5,769 nucleotides of DNA, taken from Haloarculaceae archaeon (lineage in GTDB: Archaea > Halobacteriota > Halobacteria > Halobacteriales > Haloarculaceae). The stretch is from the NCBI GenBank assembly GCA_018609945.1, contig JAHENO010000026.1, forward strand, positions 1 through 5,769. The letters run 5' to 3'. Below the pieces are notes generated by a model. The model did not search any database. It saw only the letters and a program-made list of their open reading frames with translations, and was not told the DNA's origin. The position numbers and the translations under genes were made by a program. Shown here piece after piece: positions 1-5,167 of the stretch (its first letter is position 1; each line of letters opens with the position of its first letter).

Positions 1-252
1 AAGAAGGCCAGCCAGTGTTCGGGTTTCTTTACCGGGCAGGCCGACCCACAGACGGCGAGCCTCTTCCGTGGCTTCGGCGACGACTACGAGGCGACCAGGG
101 ACACGGCCCTGGCGGCGCTCGATGGCGTCTGTGAGGGCGACGACGACTGGGACAGCGCCGTGGCCGCGGCGAGCGGGGCCGTCGGTGCGGCCTACGACGA
201 GTACTTCGAAACGCTGGAGGGGCTGGGCGTCAATCCGAAACCGGTCTGTTAA
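1..252 (+). CDS. C-terminal fragment of an unrecognised protein
   Basis: Frame 1 is open from the left edge to a TAA at 250-252 and gives the last 83 residues of a protein whose start lies outside the window. The fragment is acidic and Ala-rich and looks helical, with three cysteines: Cys6 near the left edge, one about midway (Cys45) and one as the last residue (ending PKPVC). The second half reads like an amphipathic helix with the segment AAYDEYFETLEGLG. Codon third positions are strongly G/C, as in the neighbouring genes, which supports real coding. I do not recognise the family, and no catalytic motif is visible in this part. Its stop overlaps the stop of the convergent SDR gene by four bases (TTAA), so the two transcripts must overlap. 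Reading direction and end are secure; function is unknown. Confidence 0.72.
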   Translation, partial: KKASQCSGFFTGQADPQTASLFRGFGDDYEATRDTALAALDGVCEGDDDWDSAVAAASGAVGAAYDEYFETLEGLGVNPKPVC

Positions 253-1034
253 CTCCGCGTCGACCCGCCGTCGACGGGCACGGCGGCGCCGGTGACGTAG
301 CTCGCGCGTGGGCTGGCCAGGAAGGCGACCACGTCGCCCAGTTCTTCGGGATCGCCGATGCGGCCCAGGGGAACGTCGCTGCCCCAGTCCTCGTAGCCGG
401 CCTCGTAGTCGGGATACTCGCCGCGGTCGACGCTGGCCTCGATGAGGTCCTCGATGCGACTCGTCTCGTGGGCGCCCGGCAGGACGGCGTTCGCCCGCAC
501 CTCGGGTGCGAACTCCCGGGCGACCGTCTTGATCAGGCCGATGACCGTCCGTCGGACGGCGTTCGAGAGCACCAGCCCGTCGATGACTTCCCGGACCGAA
601 CGGGAGGTGATGGCGACGACACTGCCGGCCTCGGAGTCGACGAGGTGCGGGTGGGTTTCCCGGAGCGTCCAGACGGCACTCATCACGAGCATGTCGTAGG
701 CCTGGTACCAGTCCCGGTCGTCCTGGTCGAGGAAGGGACCGCTCGGGGGGCCGCCGGCGCTCGTGACCACGTGGTCGAGGCCGCCGAACGTCTCGACAGT
801 CTCGGCGACGAACGCGGCGATGTGGTCGGGGTCAGTGATGTCGGCCTCGACTGCCAGCACGTCGCCAGTTCCGGCCGCGCGCAACTGCTCGCGCGCGTCG
901 TCGAGATGTGCCTCCGTCCGGCCACAGACGGCCACGTCGGCGCCCTCGCGTGCGAGTGCCGTCGCGCTCGCCAGGCCGAGACCGCTCGACGCTGCGGTAC
1001 ACAGGGCTGCGTTCCCCTCGAGTGCCAGATCCAT
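249..1034 (-). CDS. Atypical SDR-family oxidoreductase (FabG/BKR-like, degenerate active site)
   Basis: A 261-residue protein of normal short-chain dehydrogenase length. Seen: an N-terminal Rossmann nucleotide motif TAASSGLG (residues 13-20), where the classical TGxxxGxG has Ala for the first Gly; GRTEAHL after beta-2 (38-44); TSAGG (91-95) at the NNAG position; Ser144 in ITS at the catalytic Ser position; and the C-terminal SDR signature VTGAAVPVDGG. Counting from KTVARE (169-174), the catalytic YxxxK positions hold Ser157 and Arg161, within LSNAVR. Known: a ketoacyl-reductase-like SDR subgroup (BKR_like_SDR_like) departs from both the cofactor motif and the catalytic tetrad. Inferred: a soluble NAD(P)-binding protein, perhaps with altered or no classical dehydrogenase chemistry. 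The frame is open further upstream, but ATG at 1034 places the nucleotide motif at the normal distance and avoids overlapping the TRAM gene. Substrate unknown. Confidence 0.9.
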   Translation of the reverse strand: MDLALEGNAALCTAASSGLGLASATALAREGADVAVCGRTEAHLDDAREQLRAAGTGDVLAVEADITDPDHIAAFVAETVETFGGLDHVVTSAGGPPSGPFLDQDDRDWYQAYDMLVMSAVWTLRETHPHLVDSEAGSVVAITSRSVREVIDGLVLSNAVRRTVIGLIKTVAREFAPEVRANAVLPGAHETSRIEDLIEASVDRGEYPDYEAGYEDWGSDVPLGRIGDPEELGDVVAFLASPRASYVTGAAVPVDGGSTRS

Positions 1035-1060
1035 GTCCGACCGGAGCGTCGGACGGCGGA

Positions 1061-1070
1061 CGCAAAAAAC
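1061..1070 (-). promoter_or_regulatory. T-tract: likely TRAM-gene terminator and possible SDR promoter
   Basis: On the minus strand this reads GTTTTTTGCG, the only T6 run in an otherwise GC-rich gap. It lies about 40 nt past the stop of the TRAM gene, fitting archaeal termination at U-tracts. It is also centred about 32 nt upstream of the SDR start codon, close to a TATA position with a short leader. Either role, or both, is possible; the sequence alone does not decide. Confidence 0.4.
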
Positions 1071-1107
1071 AGTCGCTACGGGAGCCGACCCGCGGCGGGG
1101 TCGCGGA

Positions 1108-1557
1108 CTATCCGCCCCAGAAGTTGTCGCGGCTGCCGAGCTGGGGCGTTCCGTCTTCGTCCTGTGTGTCGGCGCGCTCGGGCGTCTCGGAGGCCTCCTC
1201 GACGACATCCTCGTCCTCGCCCTCCTTGGGGAGCCGTTCGAGTTCCTCGGCGCGGGCGTGGTTCGAGCGGACGTTCGTGATCTCGACGCGGGCGCGGGCG
1301 GGCGGCAGGACGCCATCGACCATCACGATGAACCCGTCGTCGGTGCGGCCGACGCCGGCGCCACTCTCGTGGATATCCTCGACCTCGACGACGATTTCCT
1401 CGCCCGGCTTGACCGGCTGGGACTTGAGGTCCTCGATGGGCTGGTTGTAGTGGTTGCACCACTCGGCGCCCCCGCGGTCGCCGTAGTGCTGGCACCCCAT
1501 CCCCTCGATCCGCTCGGAAAAACTGGGGCACTCGTCCGCGAGTGGACAATCCGGCAT
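1108..1557 (-). CDS. TRAM-domain protein with N-terminal Cys/His cluster
   Basis: A 149-residue acidic protein. Residues about 48-108 form a TRAM domain (beta-barrel OB-fold seen in TrmA/MiaB-type RNA-modifying enzymes and in small archaeal proteins): VKPGEEIVVEVEDIHESG, then GAGVGRTDDGFIVMVDGVLP, then ARVEITNV. The first 37 residues contain Cys4, Cys10, Cys22, His24, Cys34 and His36, which could bind a metal such as zinc. The tail (about 110-149) is acidic, looks disordered, and ends in NFWGG. There is no methyltransferase or radical-SAM domain, so it is a stand-alone TRAM protein, probably an RNA-binding protein or RNA chaperone in the cytoplasm. Start: ATG at 1557, with a TATA-like box 24-29 nt upstream and no Shine-Dalgarno sequence. 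The family is clear; its RNA target is not. Confidence 0.92.
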   Translation of the reverse strand: MPDCPLADECPSFSERIEGMGCQHYGDRGGAEWCNHYNQPIEDLKSQPVKPGEEIVVEVEDIHESGAGVGRTDDGFIVMVDGVLPPARARVEITNVRSNHARAEELERLPKEGEDEDVVEEASETPERADTQDEDGTPQLGSRDNFWGG

Positions 1558-1575
1558 GCCACGCTATACTCCGGG

Positions 1576-1590
1576 CGCGAATTAAACGCT
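1576..1590 (-). promoter_or_regulatory. Leaderless promoter of the TRAM gene
   Basis: The minus strand carries TTTAAT at 1586-1581, centred about 26-27 nt before the ATG at 1557, flanked by GC-rich sequence. This is the spacing expected between a TATA box and a start site at or next to the start codon. A second A/T patch (AGTATAG) lies about 7-13 nt upstream of the ATG, near the promoter-proximal region. No Shine-Dalgarno sequence is present. Confidence 0.6.
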
Positions 1591-1660
1591 TGCGCTCCCG
1601 TGCGGTTCGCGGTGTCGATTCACCCGGATCGCCGCAGCCTACCGGGGATGTCGTGCTGAC

Positions 1661-1715
1661 GGCCGTCCCAGCCGACCGGCGTAGCGGTCGGCTCCAACCG
1701 GTCGACGGGACGGCC
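1661..1715. repeat. Nested inverted repeat with two alternative inner stems
   Basis: The outer arms GGCCGTCCC (1661-1669) and GGGACGGCC (1707-1715) are perfectly complementary. Inside, AGCCGACCG (1670-1678) pairs perfectly with CGGTCGGCT (1685-1693) around the 6-nt loop GCGTAG, leaving a 13-nt bulge (1694-1706) on one side. Alternatively CGACCGG (1673-1679) can pair with CCGGTCG (1698-1704), giving a longer stem with a small internal loop. The two inner pairings exclude each other. The right arm includes the last base of the stop codon of the UPF0145 gene, so the structure begins that gene's 3' untranslated region. No U-tract follows in that direction. Confidence 0.72.
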
Positions 1716-2041
1716 TACCGCCGCGTCCGCACGGCAGTACCGGTGATGTTGACCCAGAGCATCCCCTCGCGCATCTCCTCGTAGTCGAAGGACGCACCGA
1801 CCACGGCGTCCGCGCCGCGCTCGCGTGCCTCCGCGCGGATGTCCGCGATTGCCTCGTCGCGGCCGGCCTCGATGCGCTTCTCGTAGGACTCGCTGCGTCC
1901 GCCGACCACATCGCGGATGCCGGCCGCGATGTCGCTGACGACGTTCGCGCCGATGACCGCCTCGCCGGAGACGACGCCCAGGTACTCGGTTGCGTCTCGT
2001 CCGTCGATGCCGTCGGTCGTCGTGACGGTGATCTCCGTCAT
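1715..2041 (-). CDS. UPF0145 / YbjQ-family protein
   Basis: A 108-residue protein matching the small UPF0145 (YbjQ, DUF74) family in length and motifs. The N-terminal strand region is ITVTTTDGIDG (4-14), followed by YLGVVSGEAVIGANV (20-34). The family hallmark RDVVGGRSESYE lies at 43-54, then a charged helix (55-76), GADAVVGASFDYE (76-88) and WVNITGTAV (96-104). Family members form small oligomeric beta/alpha rings; a heavy-metal-binding role has been suggested but no firm function is established, and no cysteine ligand is present here. Start: ATG at 2041. The frame is open further upstream, but that extension would cross the TATA box and the divergent gene, and family similarity begins at MTEITV. 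It is transcribed away from the PLP-enzyme gene, and its 3' end runs into a large inverted repeat. Confidence 0.93.
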   Translation of the reverse strand: MTEITVTTTDGIDGRDATEYLGVVSGEAVIGANVVSDIAAGIRDVVGGRSESYEKRIEAGRDEAIADIRAEARERGADAVVGASFDYEEMREGMLWVNITGTAVRTRR

Positions 2042-2060
2042 GGTCGCGCTTCGAGCGGGG

Positions 2061-2070
2061 TGAAAATAAA
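2061..2070 (-). promoter_or_regulatory. Leaderless promoter of the UPF0145 gene
   Basis: The minus strand reads TTTATTTTCA, centred 24-25 nt upstream of the ATG at 2041 and surrounded by GC-rich DNA. The spacing fits a TATA box driving a leaderless or nearly leaderless transcript. In the plus direction the same A/T patch could serve the divergent PLP-enzyme gene only with a leader of about 60 nt or more. Confidence 0.65.
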
Positions 2071-2102
2071 CCCGCGAGCGGCGTCGCAGGAACAGCGACA
2101 CT

Positions 2103-2121
2103 GTCGGGGCCGCGACCCGAC
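2103..2121. promoter_or_regulatory. Possible operator dyad upstream of the PLP-enzyme gene
   Basis: GTCGGG (2103-2108) and CCCGAC (2116-2121) form a perfect 6-bp dyad with a 7-bp spacer, about 36 bp before the ATG at 2157. A wider 7-bp pair, GGCGTCG (2080-2086) with CGACGCC (2118-2124), overlaps it. No clear TATA box is visible at the expected distance for the plus-strand gene (around 2130). Such dyads arise by chance in GC-rich DNA, so this is a weak call. Confidence 0.2.
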
Positions 2122-2156
2122 GCCAGACTGATTGCACGCCGCGCCGACCATCGAGT

Positions 2157-3236
2157 ATGTACCGCTGTGGCTCGTGCGGGCGGGAGTATCCCGAGACGGC
2201 CGGGGCGCCCTGGCGCTGCGAGTGCGGACACGCCCTGGACTTCGCGGAGTCGCCAGCGCCGGCCGGGGCCACCCCATCCGAACTGGACCGGGACCGCGGC
2301 CTCTGGGCGTTCGAGGAGTTCCTGCCCGTCTCGCGGGGCGTCACGCTCGGCGAGGGGTGGACGCCGCTGGTCGCGGCACCCGGCTGGGACGCGACGTTCA
2401 AACTCGACTACCTGTTCCCGACCGGGAGCTTCAAGGACCGCGGCGCGGCGACGGTCGTCTCCCACGCCCTGGAGCTGGGCGTCGACCGCCTCGTCGAGGA
2501 CTCCTCCGGCAACGCCGGACACGCCATCGCCACCTACGCCGCCCGGGCGGGACTCGACGCAGCCATCTACGCCCCGGCCGACGCCAAACCCGCGAAACTG
2601 CGGGCCATCGAGCGGACCGGTGCCGACCTCGTCCGGGTCGAGGGCGACCGCGGGGCCGTCACCGACGCCTGCCACGGAGCCGTCGCCGACGGCGAGGGAT
2701 GGTACGCCAGCCACGCCTGGCAGCCCGCCTTCTTCGCCGGGACCGCCACCGTCGCGATGGAGATCGCGGCCCAGCGCGGGTGGACCGCCCCGGACGTCGT
2801 CGTGACGCCCGTCGGGCACGGGACGCTCCTGCTGGGCACCTATCGGGGCTTTCGCGCCCTGCAGGCGGCGGGCTGGATAGACGCGGTGCCGCGTCTCGTC
2901 GGCGTCCAGGCGGCGGGCGTGGCGCCGCTGGTCGCTGCCCGGCACGGACCGGCGGCTGCTGCCGGAGACAACGACGCAGCCGACGGCATCCAGATCGGCG
3001 AGCCGGCCCGGCGCGACCAGTTGCTCGCCGCCATCGAGCAGACTGGCGGCGACGCTGTCGCTGTCGACAGGGACGAGACCGAACGGGCACGCGACCGACT
3101 CGACCGGGCGGGCATCTCCGTCGAACCGACCTGTGCCGTCGGCCCCGCGGCGCTTGCGGACCTGCGCGAGCGCGGTCTCGTCGGGTCGGACGAGGACGTA
3201 GTCGTCCCGCTCACCGGCAGTGGACTGAAAGCGTAG
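2157..3236 (+). CDS. Threonine synthase-like PLP-dependent enzyme
   Basis: A 359-residue fold-type II (tryptophan synthase beta family) PLP enzyme. It begins with a rubredoxin-like/zinc-ribbon cysteine pattern, Cys4-x2-Cys7 and Cys21-x-Cys23, common in archaeal threonine synthases. PTGSFKDRGA (88-97) carries the Schiff-base lysine Lys93; SSGNAG (116-121) is the substrate/PLP loop; TPVGHGTLLLG (217-227) is the Gly-rich phosphate-binding loop; and TGSGLK (353-358) near the end provides the pyridine-nitrogen contact. Threonine synthase converts O-phosphohomoserine to threonine. This protein is somewhat shorter than many archaeal ThrC proteins, and haloarchaea often have several paralogs, so a different amino-acid substrate is possible. 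Start: ATG at 2157, immediately ahead of the first Cys pair; no Shine-Dalgarno sequence. It faces the Fe-S carrier gene convergently with 28 bp between stops. Confidence 0.9.
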   Translation: MYRCGSCGREYPETAGAPWRCECGHALDFAESPAPAGATPSELDRDRGLWAFEEFLPVSRGVTLGEGWTPLVAAPGWDATFKLDYLFPTGSFKDRGAATVVSHALELGVDRLVEDSSGNAGHAIATYAARAGLDAAIYAPADAKPAKLRAIERTGADLVRVEGDRGAVTDACHGAVADGEGWYASHAWQPAFFAGTATVAMEIAAQRGWTAPDVVVTPVGHGTLLLGTYRGFRALQAAGWIDAVPRLVGVQAAGVAPLVAARHGPAAAAGDNDAADGIQIGEPARRDQLLAAIEQTGGDAVAVDRDETERARDRLDRAGISVEPTCAVGPAALADLRERGLVGSDEDVVVPLTGSGLKA

Positions 3237-3252
3237 CCGTCAAGCAATAGCC

Positions 3253-3256
3253 AAAA
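3253..3256 (-). terminator. Weak U-tract behind the Fe-S carrier gene
   Basis: In the 28-bp gap between the convergent stop codons the minus strand has a T4 run (in GCTGTTTTGG) nine bases past the carrier's TGA. It is the only T-rich stretch there and may end the carrier transcript, but it is short and has no hairpin in front of it. Confidence 0.25.
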
Positions 3257-3264
3257 CAGCCCCG

Positions 3265-3663
3265 TCAGGTACGGAAGCTCTCGCCGCAGCCACACTCGCT
3301 GACGACGTTGGGGTTCTCGACGTGGAAGCCGGCACCCTGGAGGCCGCCCTCGTAGGCGAGCCGCGAGCCCTCGATGTAGTTCATGCTCGCCGGGTCGACG
3401 AACACGCGCAGGCCGTGGTGTTCGGTGATAGTGTCTTCGTCGTCGGGTTCGTGGTCGAAGCGCATCCCGTACGAGAGGCCGGCACAGCCACCCTGCTGGA
3501 CGAACAGCCGCAGTCCCCCGACGTCGACGTCCATCCCCTCGCCCTCCATCAGGGACAGCGCCTCCTCGGCGGCCCGCTCGGTGACTGCCACGGCGGCCCC
3601 GTCGGTCTCGCCGTCGCCGTCGGGGTCCCCGCCGGGGTCGGAGTGGTCCTGACTGGTGCTCAT
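3265..3663 (-). CDS. HesB/IscA/ErpA-type iron-sulfur carrier
   Basis: A 132-residue A-type carrier protein that receives and hands on Fe-S clusters to apoproteins in the cytoplasm. The core (about 25-132) shows AVTERAAEEALSLM, LRLFVQQGGCAGLSY with Cys60, a DPASMNYIEGS stretch (90-100), and GFHVENPN followed by the C-terminal CGCG with Cys124 and Cys126. These three cysteines are the conserved ligands of the family. The first 24 residues are a low-complexity acidic, Gly/Asp-rich extension typical of haloarchaeal proteins. A GTG at 3684 would add seven residues, but ATG at 3663 is preferred because the TATA-like sequence sits 24-31 nt upstream of it. The gene is downstream of the broken lipoprotein gene on the same strand but has its own promoter; no suf or isc partners are in view. 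Confidence 0.95.
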   Translation of the reverse strand: MSTSQDHSDPGGDPDGDGETDGAAVAVTERAAEEALSLMEGEGMDVDVGGLRLFVQQGGCAGLSYGMRFDHEPDDEDTITEHHGLRVFVDPASMNYIEGSRLAYEGGLQGAGFHVENPNVVSECGCGESFRT

Positions 3664-3683
3664 ATCCGTGCCGACGTGGCCCA

Positions 3684-3697
3684 CGCTGTTAACACTT
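3684..3697 (-). promoter_or_regulatory. Leaderless promoter of the Fe-S carrier gene
   Basis: The minus strand contains AGTGTTAACAGC, with TGTTAACA centred about 27 nt upstream of the ATG at 3663. The position fits a TATA box for a leaderless transcript and decides the start in favour of that ATG over the upstream GTG at 3684, which would overlap the box. Confidence 0.5.
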
Positions 3698-3741
3698 TGC
3701 CACCGCAGGGGGTGTGCCGCGAACAGAGTAGGAGAGGCCGC

Positions 3742-5127
3742 CTACGCTTCGGGGCCGCGATGCATGGCAAGCGTCACCGACGTGTCCGCGGCCGGTTCCC
3801 ACACGACGCGAACCACGTGGTCGGGCGGCACGCCCGAGAGGGGGAGCCTGTCGCCGGCGACGACCTGGGGAGGGTCCGATTCCGCGCTGGCCGTCCCGCC
3901 CAGGCGGTCCCACCGACCGGTTTCGACGCCCTGCCCCCGGACGAACAGGTTGTCCACTCCCACAGCGTCGCCACCCTCGTGGGTGATCTGGAGTTCCTGG
4001 CTGTCGGCGTCGTAGTCGAAGCCGAACGCGACCTGTGGCACAGACCGCGTGGCCCCCGACGAGTTACCCGAGGGCTGCTGGCCGCTGCTCGCACTCAGTC
4101 CGAGAACGTACGTCCCGAGGATCGCGCCGAGAAACGCCAGCAGCGACTCGCCGCCGTCGTCGGCCTGGACGACGACAGTCTTTCCGGTCCGGTCGACGCT
4201 GACGCGGTCGAGGACCTCCCGGTACCGCTCGACCGACGCGCCGTTGGAGAGGTTCTTCTGGACGAGTCCGATCGCGGCGTCGAGTACAGTCGCCACGTCC
4301 TCCGCGGCCCGCTCGCTCTCGGCACGCAGTGTGACCGCGAACGATTTCTCGCCGGTGAGCGACCCGTACCCGTACGTGAGGTCGCGAAACGCGGACACGT
4401 CGACCGGGCCGCCGGTCTCCTCTGGAATCTGTTCGGTCGGCACGTCGAACCCGAACCGGAGCAGTCCCGACTCCGCGGAGGTGTAGGCCTCGCGCACGTC
4501 GCCACCCACGGGGTCGCTGTCGCCTTCCTCGTCCCAGAGGTCGACGACCGTCTCGGCCGACGGCGCGTCGCCGACGACGAACACGCCCTCCGCCAGCGTG
4601 CTGGCCCCGAGCAGTGGCTCGCGGGCACTCTCGACGGTCAGAATCGTTCTGTCGCGGTACGTCGACGTCGAGACGCGGTCCCTATTACCTTGCCGAATCG
4701 CCTCGAAGAACGCCGACTCGCTCCAGTCCGATCACAGCACGGCACCCGCCGGTGACTGCCCGTCGAGGACGCCGAACGACAGCACCTTCCGGAGACTGCG
4801 GGGATCGAGGCCCACCTCGGTCTCGACCCCATCGAGGGCTGTCTCGAGCGTCGCCGGCGTTCCCGACACCCGGTCGGCGTACGGCGAGAGCGTCCGGTTG
4901 GCCGCCTCGCGAACCGCCTCGTCGTCGAGCATCCCGGCCACGTCGAACCCGGCGACGAACGTCGCCCCGTCCGGGACGAGTCCGACGCGGTCGAGTCCGG
5001 ACGGCGCCGAGTCGCCGCCGAGTGGTCCCACGCAGCCGGCCAGACCGCCGAGGGCGCCGAGGACTGTGACCGTCGTCCCTGTCCGGAGGAGGGCGCGCCG
5101 CGTGAGTCTGCGGGGTGATGACGCCAT
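3742..5127 (-). pseudogene. Tat lipoprotein with pilin-like C-terminal module, interrupted by in-frame TGA
   Basis: One continuous frame of 461 codons is split only by a TGA at codon 132 (4734-4732). Codons 1-32 are a Tat lipoprotein signal: RRLTRRALLRTG, a hydrophobic stretch, and lipobox LAGC with Cys32. The exported body (about 40-325) is an acidic alpha/beta region with no cysteines that I cannot tie to a named function; the parts on both sides of the stop read as one domain (GAVL-stop-SDWSESAFFEAI). Codons about 328-345 are hydrophobic (LLAFLGAILGTYVLGLS), followed by a Ser/Gly linker and FGFDYDADSQELQITHEGGD, then AGDRLPL and VVRVVWE, much like the end of haloarchaeal type IV pilins (Pilin_N/DUF1628 type). 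No ATG follows the TGA until codon 455, and GTG at codon 182 is the most obvious restart, so two separate genes are unlikely. Either a recent nonsense mutation (for instance CGA or TGG to TGA), a sequence error, or readthrough. Confidence 0.82.
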
Positions 5128-5136
5128 ACCTCGACT

Positions 5137-5162
5137 GAAAAGGACAAACGAGATAAAATATT
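5137..5162 (-). promoter_or_regulatory. A/T-rich hisD-lipoprotein junction: promoter and likely hisD terminator
   Basis: The 40-bp gap between the hisD stop and the lipoprotein start is the most A/T-rich stretch in the window. On the minus strand it holds AATATTTTATC (5161-5151), centred about 28-29 nt upstream of the ATG at 5127, which suits a TATA box for leaderless transcription. T4 runs at 5158-5155 and 5141-5138 follow the hisD stop and could end its transcript. A GAGGT directly abuts the ATG, too close to act as a Shine-Dalgarno sequence. Confidence 0.6.
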
Positions 5163-5167
5163 GTCGC

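Noticed and set aside
249..1316. Longer SDR start up to 1316
   Set aside because: The extra 94 residues are Arg/Pro/Ser-rich, overlap the TRAM gene in another frame, and precede the point where SDR similarity begins.
763..1659. 298-codon open frame on the plus strand (and overlapping 468-1280)
   Set aside because: Antisense to the SDR and TRAM genes, with low-complexity Arg/Ser/Ala composition and no recognisable motif.
1661..1715. Classical intrinsic terminator for the UPF0145 gene
   Set aside because: The hairpin is strong but no T-run follows on the minus strand, so it does not fit that model.
1620..2945. 441-codon open frame on the minus strand
   Set aside because: It covers the UPF0145 gene in another frame and runs antisense through the PLP enzyme; its Arg/Gly-rich translation is typical of a shadow frame.
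3742..4584. 3' half of the lipoprotein as an independent gene starting at GTG 4584
   Set aside because: It would begin in the middle of a domain whose first part is in the same frame upstream, and it has no nearby TATA box or Shine-Dalgarno sequence.
4732..4734. TGA as a selenocysteine codon
   Set aside because: Haloarchaea are not known to carry the selenocysteine machinery, the site is not in a redox motif, and no obvious SECIS-like element was noticed.
3322..4755. 477-codon open frame on the plus strand
   Set aside because: It is antisense to the Fe-S carrier and the lipoprotein frame, both of which show clear family motifs; long antisense frames are expected in DNA this GC-rich, and its translation resembles no family.
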